Source of the DNA: DASZMX01 sp035551475
GTDB taxonomy: Bacteria > Verrucomicrobiota > Verrucomicrobiia > Limisphaerales > Palsa-1400
Reading direction: 5' to 3'
Assembly (NCBI GenBank): GCA_035551475.1
Contig: DASZMX010000133.1
Span: forward strand, 32,259-96,258
Length of the DNA: 64,000 nt
The notes under the pieces are model-generated. The model worked only from the letters and a program-made list of their open reading frames with translations, ran no database searches and was not told the origin of the DNA. Made by a program: the position numbers and the translations under genes. Positions 51,585 to 60,587 of the stretch are shown here, piece after piece. Positions within the stretch are counted from its first letter, which is position 1. Each line of letters starts with the position of its first letter.

Positions 51585-52544
51585 CTATTGGCCGTAATCC
51601 TGCCAAATCCAGCGCAGGATGTCCGGCATGATGGCGCCGCCGTGATTATCAGAATGCTGGCCGCCGCCCCACACATGATTGATTTTATAGCGCGGGCCGG
51701 GGTCATTGCGGCGATCGGCATCCGTGTTGGCGAAATTGAGCGCCGCCAAAATCTGCTGGTTGGCCAGAAACCAATTTCCGAAACCATTATCAAGGTCATG
51801 CGAGCCGTCCTGGAGAAAAATGCTCAACGGACGGATGACGTTCTTGCGGATCAAGGTCGGATAAATTTCGCCGCCTGAAATCATCGGCTCGCCATTGGTG
51901 GCCGGGCGATAACCGATCGACGTAAAACTGCCAATGCAGCTAATGACCTTGCGAAATTGGTCGGGCCGATGCCAGGCCGCCGTAAACGCGCAAATGGCGC
52001 CACTGCTCGTGCCGCCGATTGCCCGCCCGGCGGGATCCTTGGTGATGTTATATTTTTTCGTCATTTCCGGCAGCATCTCGTCCACCAGAAAACGGCTATA
52101 GCGGTCGCTTACCGAATCGTATTCGAAAGAGCGATTGTTCGGATTCCCGCCTGGCCCCTCGCGATACGTGTCCCCCTTCGCGCCGGGGGTGATGAACAGG
52201 CCAATCGTCACGGGCATTTCCTTTTTCGCGATCAGATTTTCCATCACCTGCGGAATATGCAGCGACCCTTTTTCGGATGTGGCCCTTTGACCGTCTTGAA
52301 AGACCAGCAAACACGCCGGTTTGGCCGCGTCATATTGGGCCGGCACATAAACCCAGTATTCCCGCACCGTATTGGAGAAAATCTCGCTATGTAACAGCAT
52401 GGGACCTTCCAAATGCCCTTTGGGAACGCCCGCTTGCGGCAGGGAATCCGGGCCTAATTCATACTTGACAATTTGATTGGTGTCCGCCGCAACCGCGACG
52501 CCCGCTGTCGCCAGCAAGGCGCAGATGAAGGAAAATATTTTCAT
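51585..52544 (-). CDS. Secreted alpha/beta-hydrolase esterase (Fes/esterase D type)
   Basis: 319 residues; signal peptide MKIFSFICALLATAGVAVAA. The nucleophile elbow is GTSSG with Ser180 (AIGGTSSGAICAF). Catalytic Asp and His are likely in FLQDGSHDLDN and HVWGGGQHSDNHGG. The REYWVYVPAQYDAAKPACLLVFQDGQ start of the domain is typical of enterochelin-esterase/feruloyl-esterase-like enzymes. With a GH5 enzyme and LamG proteins next door, removal of acyl groups from polysaccharide is more likely than siderophore hydrolysis. That is inference. Confidence 0.82.
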   Translation of the reverse strand: MKIFSFICALLATAGVAVAADTNQIVKYELGPDSLPQAGVPKGHLEGPMLLHSEIFSNTVREYWVYVPAQYDAAKPACLLVFQDGQRATSEKGSLHIPQVMENLIAKKEMPVTIGLFITPGAKGDTYREGPGGNPNNRSFEYDSVSDRYSRFLVDEMLPEMTKKYNITKDPAGRAIGGTSSGAICAFTAAWHRPDQFRKVISCIGSFTSIGYRPATNGEPMISGGEIYPTLIRKNVIRPLSIFLQDGSHDLDNGFGNWFLANQQILAALNFANTDADRRNDPGPRYKINHVWGGGQHSDNHGGAIMPDILRWIWQDYGQ

Positions 52545-52632
52545 GGGTGCGACCGAATTAAACGCCCCGCCCCGGAATGCGCAAGAACTTTTGCCTTTGC
52601 AGTTCGGGAGTTTGCCCTACCTTGAAATCAAC

Positions 52633-54792
52633 ATGCGTATCACACCTTTTTTGCCCGCCGTCGCGTGCGCCGCGTTGCTTGCGGGTTGCGGAACGTCGTC
52701 CGAAACTCCCCAGAAACCCGCCGCCGCTGCCCCGCCCGCTCCCACCAGCCTCGTCGATTTCCAGAAACTGGCCGCCGCGCATCACGCCATCATCAGCGTG
52801 CCGAATTTTGAGGCGTCCACGAACGCCATTGCGGCCGCGGTCAAATCCACCATCCACGATGCGGAGTCGGCCTTGGATGCCATTGGCAAGCTCACGCCGG
52901 CGGCCGCGAATTTTCAAAATACCGCCGTCGCTTTGGATGACGTCAACTGGCTGGTCGGCGAGACGGCCAACCGCCTGGAAATCATCAAGGAAACCAGCCA
53001 GGACGCCGCCCTGCGCGAAGCCTCTACCGATCAATTGAAAGTTCTTCAGGAATGGTCCGTGGGGCTGGATTATCGCGAGGACGTATATCGAGCCCTGAAA
53101 GCGTTCGCGGATTCCCAGCCGAAATTGGCGGGTGAGGACGCCAAGTTGCTGGCCGAGACGATGCGCGATTATCGGCGCGCGGGTTTGGCGCTGCCGAAAA
53201 ACGAGCGGGACGAGGTGGAGGACTTGCGCAAAAAACTCTCCTCCATGACCACGGATTTCGACACCCACGTCACCGATGCGCATGAGAAATTAACCTTCAC
53301 GAAAGAGGAGCTGGCGGGCGTGCCGGAGGATTTCCTGGAGCAAAAAGGCGTCAATAATAGCAATGGCACGTACTCGGTCATGGCAAACATCACCTGGCAT
53401 TACATCACCATCGAGGAAAATGCCCAGCGCGAGGAGACCCGCCTCAAATTCCAGACGGCCCGCGACAATCTGGCGCGCGCGGAAAATGTGCCGCTGCTCG
53501 AGCAAATCCTGGTCACTCGCGACACCATCGCGCACAAGCTCGGCTACAAGACGTGGGCCGATTATGTGATCGAAGTTAAAATGGCCAAGACGGCCGCCAC
53601 CGCCACTGATTTTCTCCAGCGCCTCACCGCCGGCCTCCAGCCGAAGTTTGACGCCGAAATCGCGGAATTTCGCGCGCTCAAAGTGAAGGAAACCGGCGAC
53701 ACCAACGCGCAAATTCATTTGTGGGACTGGCGCTATTTTGCCAACCAACTTAAAAAACAAAAATACACCGTCGATGAGGAGCAGCTCCGCGTTTATTTTC
53801 CCTACCAACGCGTGCTGGAGGGAATGTTCTCCATTTACCAGCGGATTTTCGGCCTGAAGTTTTATCGTCTTGACCCTCCCGCCAAATGGGTGGACGACTT
53901 GCAGCTCTACGCCGTGGCCGATAGCGCCACCGGCGAACCGCTGGGACTGTTTTACCTCGATATGTTCCCGCGCGAAGGCAAATACAATCACTTCGCCCAA
54001 TTCGACATCATCGCCGGCAAGGCGCTGCCGGACGGCGGCTACCAGCGTCCAACCGTGGCGTTGATTTGCAACTTCCCGTCGCCCGCCCCGAATAAGCCTT
54101 CGCTGCTCGATCATCGCGACGTCGAGACGCTCTTCCATGAATTCGGCCATGCCATGCACTCCATTATGACGCGCGCCAAGTATTCGCGGTTTTCGGGCAC
54201 CAGCGTGCCGCGCGATTTCGTCGAGGCGCCTTCGCAAATGCTGGAGAATTGGGTTTGGGACAAAAAGGTGCTGGACAGTTTCGCGGCGGATTATCGCGAT
54301 CCAAGCAAAAAAATCCCCACGGAAATCCTGGGCAAGCTCAAGGAAGCAAAGCTCGCGATTGAAGGCACATTTTATCGGCGTCAGTTGAGTTTTGGCTTGG
54401 TTGATCTGGCGTTGCACTCTCAAATTCACGCCACCAACGCCGAGGACACCGTGCCGCTCTCCAATAAAATTGAAGGCGACGTATTCTTCCCCGAGCCGCC
54501 CGACACCGCGTTCGTCGCCTATTTCGGCCACCTCATGGGCTACGACGCCGGGTATTACGGTTACGCCTGGGCCGATGCCATCGCCGCCGACATGGCCACG
54601 GTTTTTGAGAAGGCGCCGGACGGTTATTTCGACATCGGCGCAGGCCGCCGCTTGCGCAAGGAGATTTATGAAGTGGGCGATTCCCGCGATGTTCAGGAAT
54701 CCATCGAGAAATTTCTCGGCCGCAAACAATCGATCAACCCATTCCTGAAAAAAATCGGCATTGAGTCCGCCGGCGCCGGCGGGACGCATTGA
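52633..54792 (+). CDS. M3-family metallopeptidase, predicted lipoprotein
   Basis: 719 residues from ATG 52633. A lipoprotein signal is clear: MRITPFLPAVACAALLAGC with lipobox LAGC, then a Pro/Ala linker. The zinc motif HEFGHAMH is at residues 502-509 with the second Glu in VEAPSQMLENWVW. The region KTWADYVIEVKMAK and the C-terminal GYDAGYYGYAWADAIAADM are typical of thimet oligopeptidase/Dcp-like M3 enzymes. It would cut short peptides in the periplasm, unlike the usual cytoplasmic members. An OPT transporter and Opp components follow. Confidence 0.92.
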   Translation: MRITPFLPAVACAALLAGCGTSSETPQKPAAAAPPAPTSLVDFQKLAAAHHAIISVPNFEASTNAIAAAVKSTIHDAESALDAIGKLTPAAANFQNTAVALDDVNWLVGETANRLEIIKETSQDAALREASTDQLKVLQEWSVGLDYREDVYRALKAFADSQPKLAGEDAKLLAETMRDYRRAGLALPKNERDEVEDLRKKLSSMTTDFDTHVTDAHEKLTFTKEELAGVPEDFLEQKGVNNSNGTYSVMANITWHYITIEENAQREETRLKFQTARDNLARAENVPLLEQILVTRDTIAHKLGYKTWADYVIEVKMAKTAATATDFLQRLTAGLQPKFDAEIAEFRALKVKETGDTNAQIHLWDWRYFANQLKKQKYTVDEEQLRVYFPYQRVLEGMFSIYQRIFGLKFYRLDPPAKWVDDLQLYAVADSATGEPLGLFYLDMFPREGKYNHFAQFDIIAGKALPDGGYQRPTVALICNFPSPAPNKPSLLDHRDVETLFHEFGHAMHSIMTRAKYSRFSGTSVPRDFVEAPSQMLENWVWDKKVLDSFAADYRDPSKKIPTEILGKLKEAKLAIEGTFYRRQLSFGLVDLALHSQIHATNAEDTVPLSNKIEGDVFFPEPPDTAFVAYFGHLMGYDAGYYGYAWADAIAADMATVFEKAPDGYFDIGAGRRLRKEIYEVGDSRDVQESIEKFLGRKQSINPFLKKIGIESAGAGGTH

Positions 54793-54798
54793 GCGCGT

Positions 54799-56628
54799 TC
54801 AGAACAGGTTTTGGAGCAGGCTCGCGATGCCTATGCCCAACGCGGCCAGCGAATCGCCGGCAATCAAGCCGCCGCCCACAAGGGAGGTCGTGCTCATGTC
54901 GCTGGGCAGCTCGCCCTCTGCGGGTTCGCCGCGCCCGATTTTGCGGCGTTGATGCAACCAATCCCAGAGGGAGGATGCCACGCCGCCCCCGCCAAAATAC
55001 AAGGCGGGGCTCAACGTTACGAACCCGCCGAAGGCCGCGGCATAAGGACTGGGCATGAGGACGGCGTCAAACAGAAAATCAAACGCGCGTCCGCCGGAGG
55101 AGTTTTGCGCAAAAGCCTGGTAACGCGCGCTGCCTTTCACGGTCTTGCGAATGATGCCGACAACCAGCCCGATGGCGATGCCCAGGAGCAGCCCTTTTGT
55201 GATCAGCGGATTGGGATGCGCCAGCTTATCCAGCGACCCCACGATTTTCAAAGTCATCGCTGATTGCCAGCGGTCGGAACCCAATTCCGGATGCGTGACG
55301 ACGTTTTGGCGGAGCACGGGATACGCCGCCATAAATACTTTCGCTAAAGCCACCGCCATGACAGCGCCCACGACAATGCCAATGACCTGATAACGGAATT
55401 GGATGATGCGGTTCGTGCCCAAACGCCAGCCGGTGGAACGGTCCTGCTGCATATCGACGCCCACCCCGCACGACAGCATCAGAATGGCCGCGCAAAAAAG
55501 CCCGACGCCCGGATCCTTCAAGCCCAGCAGCGCCATCAGAATCACCGCCATGACGAACGCCGTCGAAATGGGGTTCCAGTCCGAAATGCCGTCAGAAATT
55601 CCGTTGATCATCAAAAAAATGAAAACCAGCCCAATGCCGAATGCCACGAAGAAGAACGGCTGATGCAAAATTTGCGTCGCGACCACTGTGAGGGTCACAC
55701 CCCAGAACACCACCCACGCGACCAGACGCCCAGTGTTCATTTTCTTCCAGGTTTCTTCCTCGGAGGCCGGCTGGCTGGAGCGCAAGCGCGCCGCCGCCTC
55801 CCAGGCAATGCCTGTCAAATCAACGAGCGCCGCCCCCACCACCGCGCCCAGCGCCACAATATAAGCGATATGCCGGAATTGCTCCTTGGGTCCAATCAAG
55901 CCATGCGCCCTCAACGTGGGCGTCAATATTAAACCTACAATCGCCACGATTGCGCACGGCAACCCGATGCGCGCGCCCACGATCATGCCGGCCCCAAAAG
56001 TGGAGGTGGACAGCTCAATTTTATCCGCCCACGCGCCGACGACTGGAATTTTGCCGGCGACGCCTCCCGCCAGGCCGGCCAGCGCGCCCCCGCCCAATTT
56101 CGCAATGGATCGGCGCAGCAGCGCAGGATCGGTCAGAGCGCGCAGAATATTCGCCACGGCCAGACCGGAAGGAAAAGTGAGTTGCATCCGGTCCACCAGG
56201 ATAGGAGTGTAAAGCATCCCCACCCCGACGCCAAACATCCCCACGCACAGGAAAAATAAAATCAATTCCCATACGGGCGGTTGCGGCAGCCCCAGCCAGA
56301 CCATCGCCTGCACCAAAACCGCCATGCCGGACATCCCCGCCACAGACGCCGCCATGCTTTGCATATAATTGGCGCCGTGCTTGCCTTCCGGCCCGTAACC
56401 GTACGTCACCGCGCTGCCCAAAATTCCCGCCAACACCTGTCCGCCCACAAAAAACCCGATGGAAAAATTCATGTAGGCCGCGGCAATTCCGCCCAACGGA
56501 CCTAAAATTAAAATGGCCACCGCCGCCAGCAGCACATGGTATTTGGAAGTGTTGATCGGCGGCAAAATTCGGCGCAGGCGTGATTGGAGCCCTGATTCTC
56601 CCGTTGACGTTCCTTCGTGGTGTTCCAT
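54799..56628 (-). CDS. OPT-family oligopeptide transporter
   Basis: 609 residues from ATG 56628 (MEHHEGTSTGES); the longer open frame to 56859 overlaps the divergent substrate-binding protein gene. About 15 hydrophobic helices. OPT features include GGQVLAGILGSAVTYGYGPEGKHGANYMQSMAASVAGMSGMAVL, the TFPSGLAVANILRAL loop, the STSTFGAGMIVGARIGLP re-entrant segment, and LMPSPYAAAFGGFVTLSP. Members move peptides or metal-peptide complexes with protons. It converges on the M3 peptidase six bases away. Confidence 0.92.
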   Translation of the reverse strand: MEHHEGTSTGESGLQSRLRRILPPINTSKYHVLLAAVAILILGPLGGIAAAYMNFSIGFFVGGQVLAGILGSAVTYGYGPEGKHGANYMQSMAASVAGMSGMAVLVQAMVWLGLPQPPVWELILFFLCVGMFGVGVGMLYTPILVDRMQLTFPSGLAVANILRALTDPALLRRSIAKLGGGALAGLAGGVAGKIPVVGAWADKIELSTSTFGAGMIVGARIGLPCAIVAIVGLILTPTLRAHGLIGPKEQFRHIAYIVALGAVVGAALVDLTGIAWEAAARLRSSQPASEEETWKKMNTGRLVAWVVFWGVTLTVVATQILHQPFFFVAFGIGLVFIFLMINGISDGISDWNPISTAFVMAVILMALLGLKDPGVGLFCAAILMLSCGVGVDMQQDRSTGWRLGTNRIIQFRYQVIGIVVGAVMAVALAKVFMAAYPVLRQNVVTHPELGSDRWQSAMTLKIVGSLDKLAHPNPLITKGLLLGIAIGLVVGIIRKTVKGSARYQAFAQNSSGGRAFDFLFDAVLMPSPYAAAFGGFVTLSPALYFGGGGVASSLWDWLHQRRKIGRGEPAEGELPSDMSTTSLVGGGLIAGDSLAALGIGIASLLQNLF

Positions 56629-56664
56629 TTGCTTTTCTCGGCCAACTGCGCTTGAGTGTTGCCG

Positions 56665-58311
56665 ATGATAGATACTTGGCGCCCAGGACGAAAAGCTTAT
56701 TTCGCCGCGGCGCTCAGTCTTCTCCTTCTCCACACAACTGGTTGCGGTCGCCGCCAAACCCTCGTGGAAATTGGCGATCGCACGCAAGTTTTCCGCGTGT
56801 GCGATGGCGTCGAGCCGATGGATCTCGATCCGCAAACGGCCATCGGCCAGGGCGAACATGACATCATGCTTTCGCTTTTCGAGGGCCTCGTCACCGCCGA
56901 TCCCGTGGACGTTTCGCCCAAGCCCGGTGTTGCGGAAAGCTGGGACATTTCACCCGATGGCCGCGTTTACACGTTTCACTTGCGTCATAACGCGCGGTGG
57001 TCGAATGGGGAAACCATCACCGCGCATGATTTTATCGAGTCGCATCGCCGCATGCTGATGCCCTCGCTCGCTACGCAATATTCCTACATGCTTTATCCGG
57101 TGACGAATGCCGAAGCGTTCAACAACGGCAAAATCACCAACTTCGATGAAGTCGGCTTCAAGGCGCTGAATGATTTCACCCTGCAAATCACATTGCACGA
57201 TCCCACGCCTTATTTGCTGACGATGATGACGCACGACTCCTGGTACCCCGTGCCGCTGGCCACGATTAAAAAATATGGCGCCATCGATGATCGATCGAAC
57301 CCTTGGACGCGCCCCGAAAACTTCGTGGGCAACGGCGCCTTTCTCCTCAAGGAATGGCGGATGAATTCGCATATTCTCGTGGAGAAAAACCCGCTTTATT
57401 GGGACGCCGCCTCGGTGCGTCTGAATAAAATTTATTTTGATCCCACCGAAAGTTTTGACACGGAAGAGCGCATGTTTCGCTCCGGCCAACTGCACACCGT
57501 CCTCCAGGCGCCGGCTTCCAAGGTGGCGTTTTACCGCAAATACCATCCTGATTTGATTCGCGTGAGCACGCTCTATGCAACCTATATGTATAAGATGAAC
57601 ACCACGCGGGCGCCACTTAATGACAAGCGCGTCCGCGCGGCGTTGGCCATGGCGTTGGACCGTCGTGGCATCACAGAGACGGTTTCCCGCGCGGGAGAGG
57701 AGCCGGCGTTTTCCCTCGTGCCGCCCGGCGCGGCTGGTTATATCCCGCAAGGGCGGGTCACGGAAGATGTGGAGGCTGCGCGGAAATTGCTCGCCGCCGC
57801 GGGTTATCCCAACGGCGCCCATTTTCCGCCCATTTCCCTGCTGTTCAACACCGCGCAAAACCACAAGGCCATCGCGGAAGCGGCGCAGCAAATGTGGAAA
57901 AAGAACCTTAATATTGACGTCACCCTCCGCAATGAGGAATGGAAGGTGTACCTCGATTCGGAGCGCCGCATGGATTACGACCTCGTGCGCACTTCCTGGG
58001 TTGGCGATTATCCCGATCCCAGCACGTTCATGGAATTATATATGACGGGCGGCGGGAACAACAACACCGGCTGGTCGGATCCCGAGTATGACCGCCTCGT
58101 CACGCTCGGCGGCAACACCAACAACACCGCCGTCCGCTGGGATGCCTATCACAAGGCGGAAGCCATTCTCATGGATCAAATGCCGTTCATCCCCATATAT
58201 TTTTACACCGAGCCGCGTTTGCTGCGTCCCAGCGTCAAGGGCTTTTATCCCAACCTCACCGACCAGCACCCGTATAAATATGTCTATCTCGATCCCTCGG
58301 CCGACCCTTAG
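56665..58311 (+). CDS. oppA: Oligopeptide ABC transporter substrate-binding lipoprotein (OppA-like)
   Basis: 548 residues from ATG 56665 (GTG 56656 is an alternative). The signal LSLLLLHTTGC suggests lipid attachment at Cys. The mature part is SBP family 5: RVCDGVEPMDLDPQTAIGQGEHDIMLSLFEGL, VAESWDISPDGRVYTFHLR, WSNGETITAHDF, LNDKRVRAALAMALDR and the C-terminal YTEPRLLRPSVKGFYPN. It binds peptides for the OppBC permease that follows 16 bases later. It is divergent from the OPT gene with only 36 bases between. Confidence 0.92.
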   Translation: MIDTWRPGRKAYFAAALSLLLLHTTGCGRRQTLVEIGDRTQVFRVCDGVEPMDLDPQTAIGQGEHDIMLSLFEGLVTADPVDVSPKPGVAESWDISPDGRVYTFHLRHNARWSNGETITAHDFIESHRRMLMPSLATQYSYMLYPVTNAEAFNNGKITNFDEVGFKALNDFTLQITLHDPTPYLLTMMTHDSWYPVPLATIKKYGAIDDRSNPWTRPENFVGNGAFLLKEWRMNSHILVEKNPLYWDAASVRLNKIYFDPTESFDTEERMFRSGQLHTVLQAPASKVAFYRKYHPDLIRVSTLYATYMYKMNTTRAPLNDKRVRAALAMALDRRGITETVSRAGEEPAFSLVPPGAAGYIPQGRVTEDVEAARKLLAAAGYPNGAHFPPISLLFNTAQNHKAIAEAAQQMWKKNLNIDVTLRNEEWKVYLDSERRMDYDLVRTSWVGDYPDPSTFMELYMTGGGNNNTGWSDPEYDRLVTLGGNTNNTAVRWDAYHKAEAILMDQMPFIPIYFYTEPRLLRPSVKGFYPNLTDQHPYKYVYLDPSADP

Positions 58312-58327
58312 AATCCATTAAGCCACG

Positions 58328-59245
58328 ATGCTTCGCTTCATTCTACGCCGCCTGTTGGAGATGATTCCCGTGCTGTTCATCATCGCCACCGTGACGTTTT
58401 TTATGATGCGTCTCGCGCCGGGCGGCCCGTTCGACCAGGAAAAGCAAATGAGCAAGGAAATCAGGGCCCGCCTCGAGGCGCATTACGGCCTGGACCGTCC
58501 GCTCTTTGAGCAATATCTCCGGCAAATGAAACACCTTTTGGTCGGCGATCTTGGGCCGTCCTTCAAATACCCCAGCCGCACCGTCAACGAAATCATCGCG
58601 AACTCCTTTCCGGTCTCGCTTGAACTCGGCCTGGAATCATTGCTCGTCGCTTTGGTTTTTGGGCTCGCCGCCGGCATGATCGCCTCCCTCAAGCAAAACA
58701 GCGCCCTTGACCACGTCCCGATGTCCCTCTCGATGATCGGCCTTTGCGTGCCGACCTTCGTGATGGGCCCTCTCTTGATTTCCGCCTTTGCCTTGCATTT
58801 AAATTGGTTCAACGCCGCCGGCTGGTTTTTCCCGCGTGACCGCGTCCTTCCCGCTCTCACTCTCGGCGCCTTTTACGCCGCTTACATTGCGCGCCTGACA
58901 CGTGGTGGGCTGCTGGAAATTCTGAACCTCGACTTCATCCGCACTGCCCGCGCCAAAGGAGCCAGCAGCTCGCGCGTCTTGTTCCAACACGCCTTGCGCG
59001 GCGGCCTTTTGCCGGTGGTTTCGTTTCTGGGACCCGCCATCGCCGGATTATTGACAGGTTCCTTCGTGGTCGAGACGCTTTTCGGGATTCCCGGCCTGGG
59101 CCGGTATTTCGTCACCGCCGCCTTTAACCGCGACTATTTCATGGTGATGGGCTCCGTCCTGTTTTACGCGGCTTTTGTCATCGTGATGAACCTCGTTGTG
59201 GACATCATCGTCGTCTGGCTCGATCCAAAACTTCGCCTTGAATAA
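58328..59245 (+). CDS. oppB: Oligopeptide ABC transporter permease OppB
   Basis: 305 residues, six membrane helices. N-terminus MLRFILRRLLEMIPVLFIIATVTFFMMRLAPGGPF is classic OppB. The EAA loop is in FIRTARAKGASSSRVLFQHALRGGLLPVV, and GSFVVETLFGIPGLGRYFVTAAFNRDY is family-typical. The stop overlaps the oppC ATG by one base (TAATG). Confidence 0.94.
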   Translation: MLRFILRRLLEMIPVLFIIATVTFFMMRLAPGGPFDQEKQMSKEIRARLEAHYGLDRPLFEQYLRQMKHLLVGDLGPSFKYPSRTVNEIIANSFPVSLELGLESLLVALVFGLAAGMIASLKQNSALDHVPMSLSMIGLCVPTFVMGPLLISAFALHLNWFNAAGWFFPRDRVLPALTLGAFYAAYIARLTRGGLLEILNLDFIRTARAKGASSSRVLFQHALRGGLLPVVSFLGPAIAGLLTGSFVVETLFGIPGLGRYFVTAAFNRDYFMVMGSVLFYAAFVIVMNLVVDIIVVWLDPKLRLE

Positions 59246-60159
59246 TGCCTGATCCCGCCGCCCAACTTATGATTGACGAACCGGACGCCGCCTCCGCGCC
59301 AGGAGCATCCTTCTGGCAGGATGCGCGCCATCGGCTCTGGAAAAACAAGCTGGCGGTCTTCGGGTTGGTGGTGGTGGCGATTTTGACGGCGCTCTGTTTT
59401 TCCGAGTCATGGCTGTGCCGTCACGTCATCGGCTTCACCTACGAACAGCAAGACCTCGCGCTCGGCCCCGCGCCGCCCAGCCACGCGCATTGGCTCGGCA
59501 CGGATCAATTGGGCCGCGACCTCCTGGCCCGCCTGCTCTACGGGGGGCGCATTTCCTTGCTGGTCGGACTTTGCGCCACGCTTGTCTCCCTGACCATCGG
59601 GGTGATTTACGGCTCCATCTCCGGATTTATCGGCGGCAAGCTCGACATCCTCATGATGCGCGCGGTGGATATTCTATACGCCTTGCCCTTCGCCATATTT
59701 GTCGTGCTCTTGATGGTTTTTTTCGGGCGCAATCTCATCCTGCTTTTCATCGCCATCGGCGCGGTGGAATGGCTGACCATGGCGCGCATTGTGCGCGGCC
59801 AGGTGATGTCGCTGAAGAAACGGGAGTTTATCGAAGCGGCGCACGCCCTCGGGTTGCGGCGCAGCCGCATCATCTGGCGCCACATCATTCCCAATATGCT
59901 TGGCCCGATCATCGTGTACGCAACACTTACCGTTCCGGGCGTCATGCTGCTCGAGGCCTTCTTAAGTTTTCTCGGCCTCGGCGTGCAGCCTCCGCAAAGT
60001 TCCTGGGGCGTACTCATCAAGGAAGGCGCCGAAGTGATGGAAGAATATCCCTGGCTCCTGATTTACCCGGCAAGCGTGATGGCCTTGACGCTCTTCTCGC
60101 TCAATTTCCTCGGTGACGGCCTGCGAGACGCGCTGGATGTGCACGGCGCCAAGGATTAA
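59245..60159 (+). CDS. oppC: Oligopeptide ABC transporter permease OppC
   Basis: 304 residues with six membrane helices. HWLGTDQLGRDLLARLLYGGRISLLVG, the EAA loop EFIEAAHALGLRRSRIIWRHIIPNMLGPIIV and LSFLGLGVQPPQSSWG are canonical for OppC/DppC. No oppD or oppF ATPase gene follows: the next gene is a DCC protein on the other strand. The pair must use ATPases encoded elsewhere. Confidence 0.94.
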   Translation: MPDPAAQLMIDEPDAASAPGASFWQDARHRLWKNKLAVFGLVVVAILTALCFSESWLCRHVIGFTYEQQDLALGPAPPSHAHWLGTDQLGRDLLARLLYGGRISLLVGLCATLVSLTIGVIYGSISGFIGGKLDILMMRAVDILYALPFAIFVVLLMVFFGRNLILLFIAIGAVEWLTMARIVRGQVMSLKKREFIEAAHALGLRRSRIIWRHIIPNMLGPIIVYATLTVPGVMLLEAFLSFLGLGVQPPQSSWGVLIKEGAEVMEEYPWLLIYPASVMALTLFSLNFLGDGLRDALDVHGAKD

Positions 60160-60162
60160 CGC

Positions 60163-60567
60163 TCAGGCCTGCTCTGCCTTCCTGCCAAAAATCAACCGGT
60201 TCAGCGCGGCCATGCGCGGACGATGGGCGGAAACCACCTTGTAGGCCCATTCAGAAACAGGGCGAACTCCGGGGACCTGGTAATAAATTCGCGCCATCCA
60301 GCGATGACGCGGATTCGTGGCAAGCGAGCGGACGGCGGCTTCCGCTCCATGATAAACCACTCCGCTGGGTTCAATGAGCAGAACAGACTGGCGATATTCC
60401 TTCTTCGGAATTTCTGGAAAACGGCGCGGCACCGAGAACTCCTGCGATGGGAGATAATCGACCGCCTCGCGCGTTTGCGCGCTCCAGCGATGAATCCAAA
60501 AGCGGCAAAACTGGCATTCGCCGTCAAACAACATTAGCGGCTTGCGCGGCGCTTCCGCCACGCGCAT
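60163..60567 (-). CDS. DCC-family (DUF393) thiol-disulfide oxidoreductase-like protein
   Basis: 134 residues from ATG 60567; a GTG at 60579 is possible. The LMLFDGECQFCRFWIHRW start carries the DxxCxxC pattern (Cys18, Cys21). EPSGVVYHGAEAAVRSLA and a C-terminal YKVVSAHRP segment fit the family. A redox role is presumed from the CxxC. It follows gltX on the same strand by 20 bases. Confidence 0.85.
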   Translation of the reverse strand: MRVAEAPRKPLMLFDGECQFCRFWIHRWSAQTREAVDYLPSQEFSVPRRFPEIPKKEYRQSVLLIEPSGVVYHGAEAAVRSLATNPRHRWMARIYYQVPGVRPVSEWAYKVVSAHRPRMAALNRLIFGRKAEQA

Positions 60568-60587
60568 GTGCTCTTTCACGCCGCAGT

